Part shown: piece by piece, positions 1 to 5,396 of the stretch
Layout: each line of letters starts with the position of its first letter
Position numbering within the stretch: position 1 is the first letter of the stretch
NCBI GenBank assembly: GCA_964442335.1
Contig: CAYTZI010000094.1
Coordinates: 1-8,872, forward strand
Length of the DNA: 8,872 bases
Origin: JBFYTX01 sp964442335
GTDB taxonomy: Bacteria; Chloroflexota; Dehalococcoidia; Dehalococcoidales; RBG-16-60-22
Direction of reading: 5' to 3'
Notes under the pieces: generated by a model
What the model saw: only the letters and a program-made list of their open reading frames with translations
What the model was told of the DNA's origin: nothing
Database searches by the model: none
Made by a program: the position numbers and the translations under genes

Positions 1-164
1 GCAAGACCGCTAAAAGTGTGATTGCCCCCTCCCGACACCGACCATGTCGCCGCCTGGAAGTTGTTTCCGATGCTCGCTTCGATATCATCGAAGTAGGCGA
101 AGGCCGTAAAAACCAGGCTCAGCAGAGTGACCGCCCCGATGATACCCAGCAGTAATTTCTTCGT
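1..164 (-). CDS. SipW-type signal peptide exported protein (N-terminal part, cut by window edge)
   Basis: Seen: 54 residues are readable before the window ends. The N-terminus is MKKLLLGIIGAVTLLSL if the first codon is read as Met, followed by AFAYFDDIEASIGNNFQA. This matches the hydrophobic segment plus A-Y-F-D-x-E-x-S-x-GN-x-F-x-A pattern of the SipW-processed signal class (TasA/camelysin-like proteins), so the product is inferred to be exported and perhaps assembled into surface fibres. The start is odd: an in-frame TAG at 182-180 (the stop of the upstream regulator) leaves only GAC GGA GGG ATA AAT ACG before the Lys-Lys run, with no ATG, GTG or TTG. A GGAGG at 176-172 sits 7 nt before ACG (164-162), so ACG is the chosen start; ATA at 170 is too close to it. 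The gene follows the regulator by 15 nt and is probably co-transcribed. The body and true function are outside the window. Confidence 0.68.
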
Positions 165-179
165 ATTTATCCCTCCGTC

Positions 180-812
180 CTATTCAGCCCGGCTGAAGCC
201 GCAGCCCGTGCCCCTCACGCTGAAAATCCTAAAGTTGGCCAGCTTGCGGCGCAGGCGCCTTATATAGAAATGGAGCGTATCCAGGCTGATCTTTTTGCCT
301 CCCCACACCTCGGTGATGAGCTGAGGATAATCGAGGAGCCTGCCTTCATTGACGAGGAGGCAGCTCCCGAGGCGGCGCTCGGTGGGGCTAAGCCCCTCCC
401 CGCCGGCGTCAAGAAAGCTATCGATACCCACCCCGCCGCCCGGCGGGTCATCGTCCCCCCGCTTCTTTAAAAGCGAATTGACCCTCGCCACCACTTCGCG
501 GCCGCCGGGTGGACTAACGATACCGGCGTCGGCGCCGAGCTCGAGCATCGCCGCCACCTCCTCCCGGGTGCCCATGACGATAAACGGTGAATAGCTCGCC
601 TGGCGCAGGCGCCGGCAGGCGTCCTCTCCGTTTACCAGGGGAAGGTCGGCGCTGGCGATGACCACGTCCGGGTTCATCTCATACAGCTTTTTCAGGCCGT
701 CGGCGCCGTCGACCGCCTCCACCACTTCGTATCCAGCATCCCTCAACGCCACTATCGCCTCCTCCGCCAGTGCCCTGTCCTTTTCAACGACGAGAACCAG
801 CGCTGCTTTCAC
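180..812 (-). CDS. Orphan OmpR-type response regulator with degenerate receiver domain
   Basis: 210 residues: receiver-like domain (about 3-118), a glycine-rich linker, then a short winged helix (about 140-207) ending in a typical LHFYIRRLRRKL recognition helix and an RGTGCGF wing. It should bind DNA and control transcription in the cytoplasm. All four chemical positions of the receiver are altered: the acidic pair is E10-K11, the phosphoacceptor position is Ser54 (context IASADLP), the Thr position is Gly81 and the Lys position is Ser100. Canonical phosphorylation is therefore very unlikely. The DNA-binding domain is slightly short, with a weak first beta-sheet. The start is GTG (812-810) with a strong AAGGAG about 6 nt upstream. 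No histidine kinase is adjacent. The gene runs straight into the SipW-type gene, so that exported protein may be its target or share its control (inference). Confidence 0.85.
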   Translation of the reverse strand: MKAALVLVVEKDRALAEEAIVALRDAGYEVVEAVDGADGLKKLYEMNPDVVIASADLPLVNGEDACRRLRQASYSPFIVMGTREEVAAMLELGADAGIVSPPGGREVVARVNSLLKKRGDDDPPGGGVGIDSFLDAGGEGLSPTERRLGSCLLVNEGRLLDYPQLITEVWGGKKISLDTLHFYIRRLRRKLANFRIFSVRGTGCGFSRAE

Positions 813-832
813 GGCGTCTCCTTAAACCAGAA

Positions 833-861
833 TTTGTAATGGGGATGCCTTAATTTAACAA
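833..861 (-). promoter_or_regulatory. Possible promoter of the degenerate regulator at 180-812
   Basis: Read on the minus strand, TTGTTA (861-856) and TACAAA (838-833) are separated by 17 nt, 21 nt upstream of the GTG start. Each hexamer matches the sigma-70 consensus at 4 of 6 positions, so this is a weak call made mainly on spacing and position. Confidence 0.25.
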
Positions 862-1055
862 AAAAGTATAAAGATTCAGGTGCCTTTGGTGCTCGTGGGG
901 GTGGAATTTGGTCCCTTTTTGGTGGAAAACCGGTGCCAGAATGACGAAAAGACGGGCACTATTTTCCGGGTGGAAATGAGCGCCGTGAAGCCCGGTGAAG
1001 CCATACGGAAAGCAATTAAAAACGGTATTGGTTGCTTTTGGTTGCCAGTGCTGAC

Positions 1056-1238
1056 CTCACCCCTTTATCCCCTCTCCAGCCAGAGGCATTGGTAATAATC
1101 CGCAGATATTTATGGCTGGAGAGGGGAGTTAAGGAGAGAGGGGGCGAAGCCCCCTCTCAAATACTTCCCCCCTCTTAAACAAAGGATTTAATGATTACTC
1201 ATATTGCAGCTGTTTGAGAGGGGGATAAAGGGGGTGAG
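1056..1238. repeat. MITE-like composite repeat with inverted ends (copy A)
   Basis: The left end (1056-1076) and right end (1216-1238) are inverted copies of a CTCACCCC-TTTATCCCC-CTCTC arm, differing only by one C in each of two C-runs. Inside lie a 15-bp perfect stem (1068-1082 with 1113-1127, loop 30 nt) and a 10-bp stem with a GAA loop (1136-1145 with 1149-1158). A further 13-bp stem with one T/G pair joins the CCCCCTCTTAAAC segment near 1167-1179 to 1212-1224. Related pieces occur at 2364-2429, 4717-4797 and 6248-6314. No open reading frame spans it and no target-site duplication is obvious, so mobility is inferred from the inverted ends only. Confidence 0.65.
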
Positions 1239-1346
1239 TATAAATGGGATGAGCATTGAGAATCAATCAAATGTAACCGTGAACAGAAACAAAAAGGTGG
1301 GTGCGTTACGTCGAGGGGTTGATACCGGTGCGGTAAAAAGAGTCGG

Positions 1347-2036
1347 CTAAACGGGCTTAACGAACCTGTAGCCCACGCCGCGCTCGCTGAGGAGCATGCG
1401 GGGGTTATCGGGTTCGGGCTCCAGTTTGTGGCGCAGGCGGTAGATATATTTTTTCACGAAGTTATATTCCGTGTTGTATTCCGGGCCCCAGACCTTTTCC
1501 AGCAGGACGCGGTGCGTCAGCACCCTGCCCTCGTTCCTGGACAGTTCCGAGAGGAGGGCGTACTCGCGGGGGGTCAGCCGCACACGCTTTCCGTCCAGGG
1601 AGACCTCGCGCGTGCCAAAATTAATCGTCAGCAGGCCGGAGGTGAAAGTCTGGTCCTGTTTATACCCCAGGCCCTGGGTGCGGCGGAGCAGGGCTTTCAC
1701 CCTGGCGATGAGCTCGATGGGGCTGAACGGCTTACGAATGTAGTCGTCAGCGCCGGCTTCCAGCACCATGGCGCGGTCGATATCGGTCTCTCCTTCGGTA
1801 AGGACAAGAATGGGGACATCAGAGAACTGACGGATTTTGCCGATAAGCTTGAGAGCGCTGGTATCGGGGAGGGACGATGCCGCCATGACGAGGTCCGGCG
1901 ACTCGTTCTCTATCATCTCCAGCCCCTCCGCCCCTTTCCTCGCCGAGATAATAGTACTATCCGGATACCGCACGTTTACGCAGAAGCTGATGTCGTTAAT
2001 GAGCCGTTCTTCATCCTCGACTATCAGTATCTTCAA
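1347..2036 (-). CDS. OmpR-type response regulator lacking the phosphoacceptor Asp
   Basis: 229 residues, normal length for the OmpR/PhoB class: receiver about 2-118, winged helix about 128-228 with LTPREYALLSEL, a VKKYIYRLRHKL recognition helix and an RGVGYRF wing. The predicted role is a cytoplasmic transcription regulator. The receiver keeps the acidic pair E7-D8, Thr79 and Lys101-Pro102, but the phosphoacceptor position is Ala53 (context VMAASSLP; codon 1880-1878 is GCA). It cannot be phosphorylated in the usual way unless another residue substitutes. The start is TTG (2036-2034): the frame closes upstream with TGA and no ATG or GTG lies between. A GGAAAGGG lies about 12 nt upstream, a rather long spacing. 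It is transcribed divergently from the ABC transporter operon, which makes that operon and its own promoter the first candidate targets (inference). No sensor kinase is present nearby. Confidence 0.9.
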   Translation of the reverse strand: MKILIVEDEERLINDISFCVNVRYPDSTIISARKGAEGLEMIENESPDLVMAASSLPDTSALKLIGKIRQFSDVPILVLTEGETDIDRAMVLEAGADDYIRKPFSPIELIARVKALLRRTQGLGYKQDQTFTSGLLTINFGTREVSLDGKRVRLTPREYALLSELSRNEGRVLTHRVLLEKVWGPEYNTEYNFVKKYIYRLRHKLEPEPDNPRMLLSERGVGYRFVKPV

Positions 2037-2125
2037 CGCTATTTCACGCCCTTTCCATCATACGCCCACGATTGCAGGTATCGGGAAAACGGAAGATGAA
2101 TAGCGGGTTGAACGGGTCTGTGTTA

Positions 2126-2131
2126 ATTATA
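2126..2131 (-). promoter_or_regulatory. -10 element of the regulator gene at 1347-2036
   Basis: The minus strand reads a perfect TATAAT at 2131-2126, about 90 nt upstream of the TTG start. The hexamer 17 nt further upstream, TATCCC, is a poor -35, so the promoter may depend on an activator. Transcription would begin near 2118. Confidence 0.45.
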
Positions 2132-2193
2132 CAAGATAAAGTCCTCGAGGGATACGGGCCAGCCCTCTCTGGAGCGAAATTTTTATATTTTGA

Positions 2194-2335
2194 TTTTCCT
2201 TTCTCCGGCGCACGCTAAAGATATTAATATTTTCTTAACATCATATGTGAATATGTAGTATCTTAATTGTCTGGATAGCAAAAGTCAAGTGGTCTGACCT
2301 GCCTTTTCCTCCCAAGAAAACGCTAAAGTTATTAT
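2194..2335 (+). repeat. Pair of composite direct repeats in the divergent region
   Basis: Copy 1 (2194-2228) and copy 2 (2304-2335) share TTTTCCT, then a spacer of 11 or 9 nt, then ACGCTAAAG (2212-2220 and 2320-2328), then an A/T followed by TATTA. The ACGCTAAAG cores are 108 bp apart. The placement between divergent promoters suggests regulator binding sites, but which protein binds is unknown. Confidence 0.5.
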
Positions 2336-2363
2336 CGTTTGCGGAGGCCCGAATGCTGAGCAC

Positions 2364-2429
2364 CTGGTCCTGTTTGCATATGGTTGATTGTTAATGCTCA
2401 CCCCCTGACCCCCTCTCAAACAGGTCCAG
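2364..2429. repeat. Inverted repeat enclosing a solo repeat-family arm (copy B)
   Basis: CTGGTCCTGTTTG (2364-2376) and CAAACAGGTCCAG (2417-2429) are complementary at 12 of 13 positions around a 40-nt spacer. The spacer's right side plus arm, 2397-2421, reads CTCACCCCCTGACCCCCT followed by CTCAAAC. That is the same arm that begins copies A and C. It may be a decayed copy of the element, or a cis structure upstream of the ABC promoter. Confidence 0.55.
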
Positions 2430-2468
2430 ATTAAGTATTGTTCATCCACCAAAAGCGCGCTTCATTGC

Positions 2469-2497
2469 TTGTCCCTACGTAGAAAAACTGCTATTAT
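2469..2497 (+). promoter_or_regulatory. Sigma-70-like promoter of the ABC transporter operon
   Basis: TTGTCC (2469-2474) and TATTAT (2492-2497) are separated by exactly 17 nt. Transcription would start near 2504, giving a leader of about 20 nt. The ATG at 2527 is preceded by AAGG (2515-2518), a modest ribosome binding site at suitable distance. Confidence 0.55.
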
Positions 2498-2526
2498 ATT
2501 ACAATATTGCCCTTAAGGCTTGGACC

Positions 2527-3420
2527 ATGCCTATTATCAGGACATCCCACTTAACCAAGAAATTCAAAAAGCTCGTGGCTGTCGAAGACGTAAACCTCGA
2601 GATAGAGGAAGGCGAGTGCTTCGGCCTGCTGGGGCCCAACGGCGCCGGCAAGACCACGCTTATCAGGATGATAACCGCCGTTTCCCCGCCCACCTCAGGA
2701 GATATATGGGTGGACGGCCTCGAGCTGAAGAAGTACCCGCGCAAGGTCAAGGCGATTCTGGGCGTGGTGCCGCAGATAGATAACCTCGACGAGGACCTGA
2801 ACGTTATCCAGAACCTGCGTACCTTTGCCCGGTATTTCGCCATCCCCGCCGGCGAGGCGAACCGCCGCAGCCTGGAAATCCTGAAGTCCATCCAGCTGGA
2901 AGAAAAGATGAAGAGCAAAATAGACGAGCTTTCCGGGGGCATGAAGCGGCGCCTGATCATCGGCCGCGGCATGGTGAATAATCCAAAAATATTGATACTG
3001 GACGAGCCTTCCATCGGGCTCGACCCCCAGGCGAAGCACATGGTCTGGCGCAAGCTGAAAGAGCTTAAGGCGCAGGGCGTGACGCAGCTGCTCTGCACCC
3101 AGAACATGGAGGAAGCCGCCTTCCTGTGTAAAAGGGTGGCGGTCATGCACCAGGGCAAAATTATCGTCATCGGTAATCCGGCGGAGCTGGTTTCCCGATA
3201 TATCGGCGACCGCATCTGGGAGATGGAGTTCGAGGCCGAAGACCGCGAAAGCCTGGTCGCCGAGATGAAGAGGCGCGGACTTGAGTTCGAGGAAGCGGCG
3301 GACGCGCTCTATATCTCTCACTTCAACGACGGCGAGGTGGACGGACTCCCGGGGAGGATGCGGCCGGCCACGCTCGAGGACGTTTTCTTCAACCTCACGG
3401 GGAGGTCGCTGCTGGAATGA
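2527..3420 (+). CDS. ABC transporter ATP-binding protein, NodI/DrrA-like
   Basis: 297 residues. This is the nucleotide-binding subunit of an ABC-2 type exporter, which hydrolyses ATP at the inner face of the membrane with the permease encoded next. Seen: Walker A GPNGAGKTT (36-44), Q-loop Gln83 (VVPQIDNL), signature LSGGM (135-139), Walker B ILILDEP with Glu160, and D-loop SIGLDP. The C-terminal extension (about 225-297) ends in a PATLEDVFFNLTGR motif typical of the DrrA/NodI group. Odd: the H-loop, usually T-T-H-x-M-E-E-A, reads CTQNMEEA, so the switch histidine is Gln192 (codon CAG at 3100-3102). All other motifs are intact, so the change may be functional rather than decay. The stop overlaps the permease start (ATGA), indicating translational coupling. 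Exported substrate unknown: drug, lipid or saccharide are all possible for the family. Confidence 0.93.
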   Translation: MPIIRTSHLTKKFKKLVAVEDVNLEIEEGECFGLLGPNGAGKTTLIRMITAVSPPTSGDIWVDGLELKKYPRKVKAILGVVPQIDNLDEDLNVIQNLRTFARYFAIPAGEANRRSLEILKSIQLEEKMKSKIDELSGGMKRRLIIGRGMVNNPKILILDEPSIGLDPQAKHMVWRKLKELKAQGVTQLLCTQNMEEAAFLCKRVAVMHQGKIIVIGNPAELVSRYIGDRIWEMEFEAEDRESLVAEMKRRGLEFEEAADALYISHFNDGEVDGLPGRMRPATLEDVFFNLTGRSLLE

Positions 3421-4181
3421 GGATGTTTTCCTGGCGCTTTTTCCGCGTGTGGCAGCGCAACCGGGACGTGTTCTTCCGGCTGTGGCACTTCGAGATGCCC
3501 ATCTCCTTTGTCGAGCCCGTCCTGCTGCTGCTGGCTTTCGGCCTGGGGCTGGGCGCTTTCATGGGAACGATAGACGGCGAGATGTATATCAACTTCATCG
3601 CGCCGGGCATGACCGCCGCCTACGCCATGTTCGCCGCCAGCAACGAGTGCAGCTATTCGGCGTTCCTCCGCATGGAACACCAGCATACCTACGACGCGAT
3701 AATGGCCACCCCGGTGAACGTGGAAGACATCACCGCCGGCGAGATATTCTGGGGCGCCACCCGCGCCATGCTGACCGCCTCCATCGTCCTGCTGGTGTCA
3801 GCGGCGTTCCAACTCGTGGAGTCGCCGTGGGCCGTACTTATAATACCGGTCACTTTCGTGGAGGGGATGGTGTTCGCGGCCATTTCGCTGTTTTATACGT
3901 CGGTGGTACCCTCGATATACGCCTTTAATTTCTTCTTCACGCTGATAATCAACCCGCTGTTCCTTTTAAGCGGCGTCTTCTTCCCGCTGGACGCTTTCCC
4001 TAAAGTGCTCCAGGACATAAGCTGGTTCACGCCGCTGCGTCCCTCGGTGGAGATAGTGCGGGGGCTTTTTAAGGGCGAGATGCCGGAGCAGCTATGGCTG
4101 TCCATCGCTGTTACCCTGGCATATATAGTTGTCTTTTTCTCGATTACGCTGGTAACCATGCGGCGTCGACTAACCAAGTAG
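3417..4181 (+). CDS. ABC-2 type permease, NodJ/DrrB-like
   Basis: 254 residues, the usual length for the NodJ-type membrane subunit. It should form the transmembrane pore with the preceding ATPase, probably as homodimers. Hydrophobic segments appear at about residues 29-50 (PISFVEPVLLLLAFGLGLGA), 60-75, 108-133, 140-163, 172-192 and 227-246: six in all, as expected. Family-like features include the early E-P in the first segment, the E-x-x-H-Q-H-T-Y-D-A-I-x-A-T-P loop (about 87-99) and the LSGVFFPLDAFP stretch (about 184-195). The ATG overlaps the ATPase stop by 4 nt. The stop TAG (4179-4181) overlaps the ribosome binding site of the next gene. The substrate cannot be read from the sequence. 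Confidence 0.92.
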   Translation: MRMFSWRFFRVWQRNRDVFFRLWHFEMPISFVEPVLLLLAFGLGLGAFMGTIDGEMYINFIAPGMTAAYAMFAASNECSYSAFLRMEHQHTYDAIMATPVNVEDITAGEIFWGATRAMLTASIVLLVSAAFQLVESPWAVLIIPVTFVEGMVFAAISLFYTSVVPSIYAFNFFFTLIINPLFLLSGVFFPLDAFPKVLQDISWFTPLRPSVEIVRGLFKGEMPEQLWLSIAVTLAYIVVFFSITLVTMRRRLTK

Positions 4182-4192
4182 AGGTGGCTAAA

Positions 4193-4702
4193 ATGTCGGT
4201 ACTATCGGGGAGCGATATACGGCGGTTGATAGGGCAGAGCCCGCCGCTCGTGGAGGGCTGGCTGGACCTGGACGAGCAGGTGCAGACCAACGGCTTCGAC
4301 CTCACCCTGCGGGACGTTTCACTGATGCGTTCCAAAGGGCAGATAGCGGTGGACAACCGGGAGAGGGTGGTATCCTGGCTTTCCCCGCTGACTTTCAACC
4401 AGATAGACTATCTGGACCTCATCGCCGGCATCTACCTGATTACGTATAACGAAATCGTCCACGTGCCGAAGAATATCATGGCCCTGGGCCGCCCGCGCTC
4501 CTCACTGCTGCGCTGCGGCGTGAGCGTGGGAACGGCGGTATGGGACGCCGGCTACGAGGGGAGGTCGCAGTCGTTACTCATCGTGCATAATCCGCAGGGG
4601 TTCCGCGTGCAGAAGAACGCCCGCATCACCCAGCTCGTCTTTTTCACGCTGACCGGGGAAGCGGAGGGGTATAAGGGTATATATCAGAGGGAGAATATTT
4701 AG
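4193..4702 (+). CDS. dut: dUTPase / dCTP deaminase superfamily protein, probably dUTP diphosphatase
   Basis: 169 residues from ATG 4193, chosen because GAGGTGG (4181-4187) sits 5 nt upstream; the frame is open further upstream, but that part overlaps the permease. The family converts dUTP to dUMP and pyrophosphate, or deaminates dCTP. Seen: GFDLTLRDV (34-42), PRSSL (101-105), and AVWDAGYEG (115-123) with Asp118 and Tyr121 aligned to the dUTPase water-activating Asp and base-stacking Tyr. The position of the dCTP deaminase catalytic Glu (the E of TLEL) appears to be Leu128, which favours dUTPase. The C-terminal YKGIYQ resembles the tail of dCTP deaminases, so this is the archaeal-style branch of the fold and the substrate call stays tentative. 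It lies 11 nt after the permease stop in the same operon, a location with no obvious metabolic link to export. Confidence 0.82.
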   Translation: MSVLSGSDIRRLIGQSPPLVEGWLDLDEQVQTNGFDLTLRDVSLMRSKGQIAVDNRERVVSWLSPLTFNQIDYLDLIAGIYLITYNEIVHVPKNIMALGRPRSSLLRCGVSVGTAVWDAGYEGRSQSLLIVHNPQGFRVQKNARITQLVFFTLTGEAEGYKGIYQRENI

Positions 4703-4716
4703 TGTTTTTAACTAAC

Positions 4717-4797
4717 CTCACCCCCTGTATCCCCCTCTCCTGACGAGGCTTTCAGCAGGAGAGGGGGACAGAAAGAAAGAGGGGTTTCACCCCTCTT
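4717..4797. repeat. Hairpin-rich repeat (copy C) between convergent genes, likely bidirectional terminator
   Basis: It starts with the CTCACCCCCTGTATCCCCCT arm, then forms a 13-bp perfect stem (4730-4742 with 4756-4768, loop 13 nt) and an 8-bp stem (4777-4784 with 4790-4797, loop TTTCA). On the minus strand the second stem is followed by a T-rich TTCTTTC tract, suitable for ending the HhH gene that stops at 4812. On the plus strand the hairpins follow the dUTPase stop by about 28 nt with a weaker T-tract. Confidence 0.6.
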
Positions 4798-4811
4798 AAA
4801 CTCCCTTATGG

Positions 4812-5348
4812 TTATTGTCCCCATTTATCATAAGCCCATAATGCTTTATCTAGTTTTCTTATGTGTATCCTGAGCTTCAGAGAGATATCCCTAATAATAT
4901 ATACATACTCCACCCATGCGTCACTACTTGCGTCATCAACAGACCTGCTCCACTTACCTGCCTTTTTCAAGCTAGATTTCACATGCAAATCAAAAATAGG
5001 AAACTCATCGGGTTGCATGAAATGTAGAATTGTCGAAGCGACTGGAACTCCAACACCTTTAAGCGCTAAGAGTATATGCAATTTTAATAACATGTTTGAC
5101 GTCTGATAAGCTAGTCGAGTAGCATCTTTGACTAAAGTTTCATCGTTAGCTTGATAATTCTTCATTTGTCGGCGGGTTTTCCACCAACCAAGTATAACAA
5201 AATGGTCTTTATCTAGATATTTTGGTTCAGATTGTTGCGAGAGCCATTCTCTGATTTCTATCTCTATTGGCAGTTCCTTGCTGTGTTTAAATTTCTCATC
5301 ATACATTCTTGCCCATTGTTCTACAAATTTTTTAGATATTTTTAGCAT
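4812..5348 (-). CDS. Small helix-hairpin-helix protein, HhH-GPD-like, low GC
   Basis: 178 residues, function not established. The central part reads LLALKGVGVPVASTIL (93-108), then PDEFPIFDLHV (113-123). This lines up with the HhH and catalytic-Asp segment of endonuclease III-type glycosylases (LPGVGxKTAxxxL then VDTHV): Asp120 falls on the catalytic Asp, while the Schiff-base Lys position is Pro102. If active it would resemble a monofunctional glycosylase, but no Fe-S cysteines are present and it may only bind DNA. The C-terminus RKLDKALWAYDKW looks like a conserved family tail. GC is about 37-40% in two 60-base lines counted, against 62% in the adjoining line of the PHP gene, suggesting transfer. 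ATG 5348 has AGAGGTGG a few bases upstream and its own promoter. It follows the PHP gene by 36 nt. Confidence 0.72.
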   Translation of the reverse strand: MLKISKKFVEQWARMYDEKFKHSKELPIEIEIREWLSQQSEPKYLDKDHFVILGWWKTRRQMKNYQANDETLVKDATRLAYQTSNMLLKLHILLALKGVGVPVASTILHFMQPDEFPIFDLHVKSSLKKAGKWSRSVDDASSDAWVEYVYIIRDISLKLRIHIRKLDKALWAYDKWGQ

Positions 5349-5367
5349 TCTACCACCTCTACTAAGA

Positions 5368-5396
5368 ATTCTACCTGGATTTTATTAATATATAAA
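5368..5396 (-). promoter_or_regulatory. Promoter of the HhH gene
   Basis: On the minus strand TTTATA (5396-5391) and TAGAAT (5373-5368) are 17 nt apart; they match the consensus at 4/6 and 5/6. The -35 lies inside the last codons of the PHP gene. The ATG is 19 nt past the -10, leaving a very short leader with AGAGGTGG (5360-5353). Confidence 0.5.

Larger units (their letters stand above)
813..1346. other. 534-bp non-coding spacer between the two regulators
   Basis: No convincing gene. Bases 880-1050 contain short imperfect direct repeats: GTGAAGCC at 985-992 and 995-1002, and GGTTGC twice around 1030-1045. There is a minor GTGCC/GGCAC inverted repeat near 933-959. None matches a riboswitch class I recognise. 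Bases 1056-1238 form the repeat element listed separately. Bases 1239-1346 show nothing clear, and no obvious terminator follows the regulator that ends at 1347. Confidence 0.6.
2037..2526. other. 490-bp divergent regulatory region
   Basis: It separates the regulator at 1347-2036 from the ABC operon and has no credible gene. It holds a promoter for each side, an AT-rich stretch (about 2180-2280) containing the ATATTAATAT palindrome at 2221-2230, a pair of direct repeats (2194-2228 and 2304-2335) and a repeat-family arm inside an inverted repeat (2364-2429). Confidence 0.7.

Noticed and set aside
925..1010. Riboswitch upstream of the degenerate regulator
   Set aside because: A few short complementary segments and the GTGAAGCC doublet were noticed. 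They match no riboswitch core I know, and the position is not a clear leader of the minus-strand gene.
880..1095. 71-codon plus-strand open frame in the spacer between the regulators
   Set aside because: It starts at a GTG with no ribosome binding site, has no recognisable domain, and its last third runs into the inverted-end repeat (reads SPLYPLSSQRHW). It is probably chance.
1056..1238. CRISPR-like repeat array
   Set aside because: The repeats are inverted, irregular in length and spacing, and form nested stems. There are no equal-length unique spacers and no cas genes.
2499..3215. 238-codon minus-strand open frame opposite the ABC ATPase
   Set aside because: The opposite strand carries every ABC motif in order; this frame is a serine/arginine-rich shadow.
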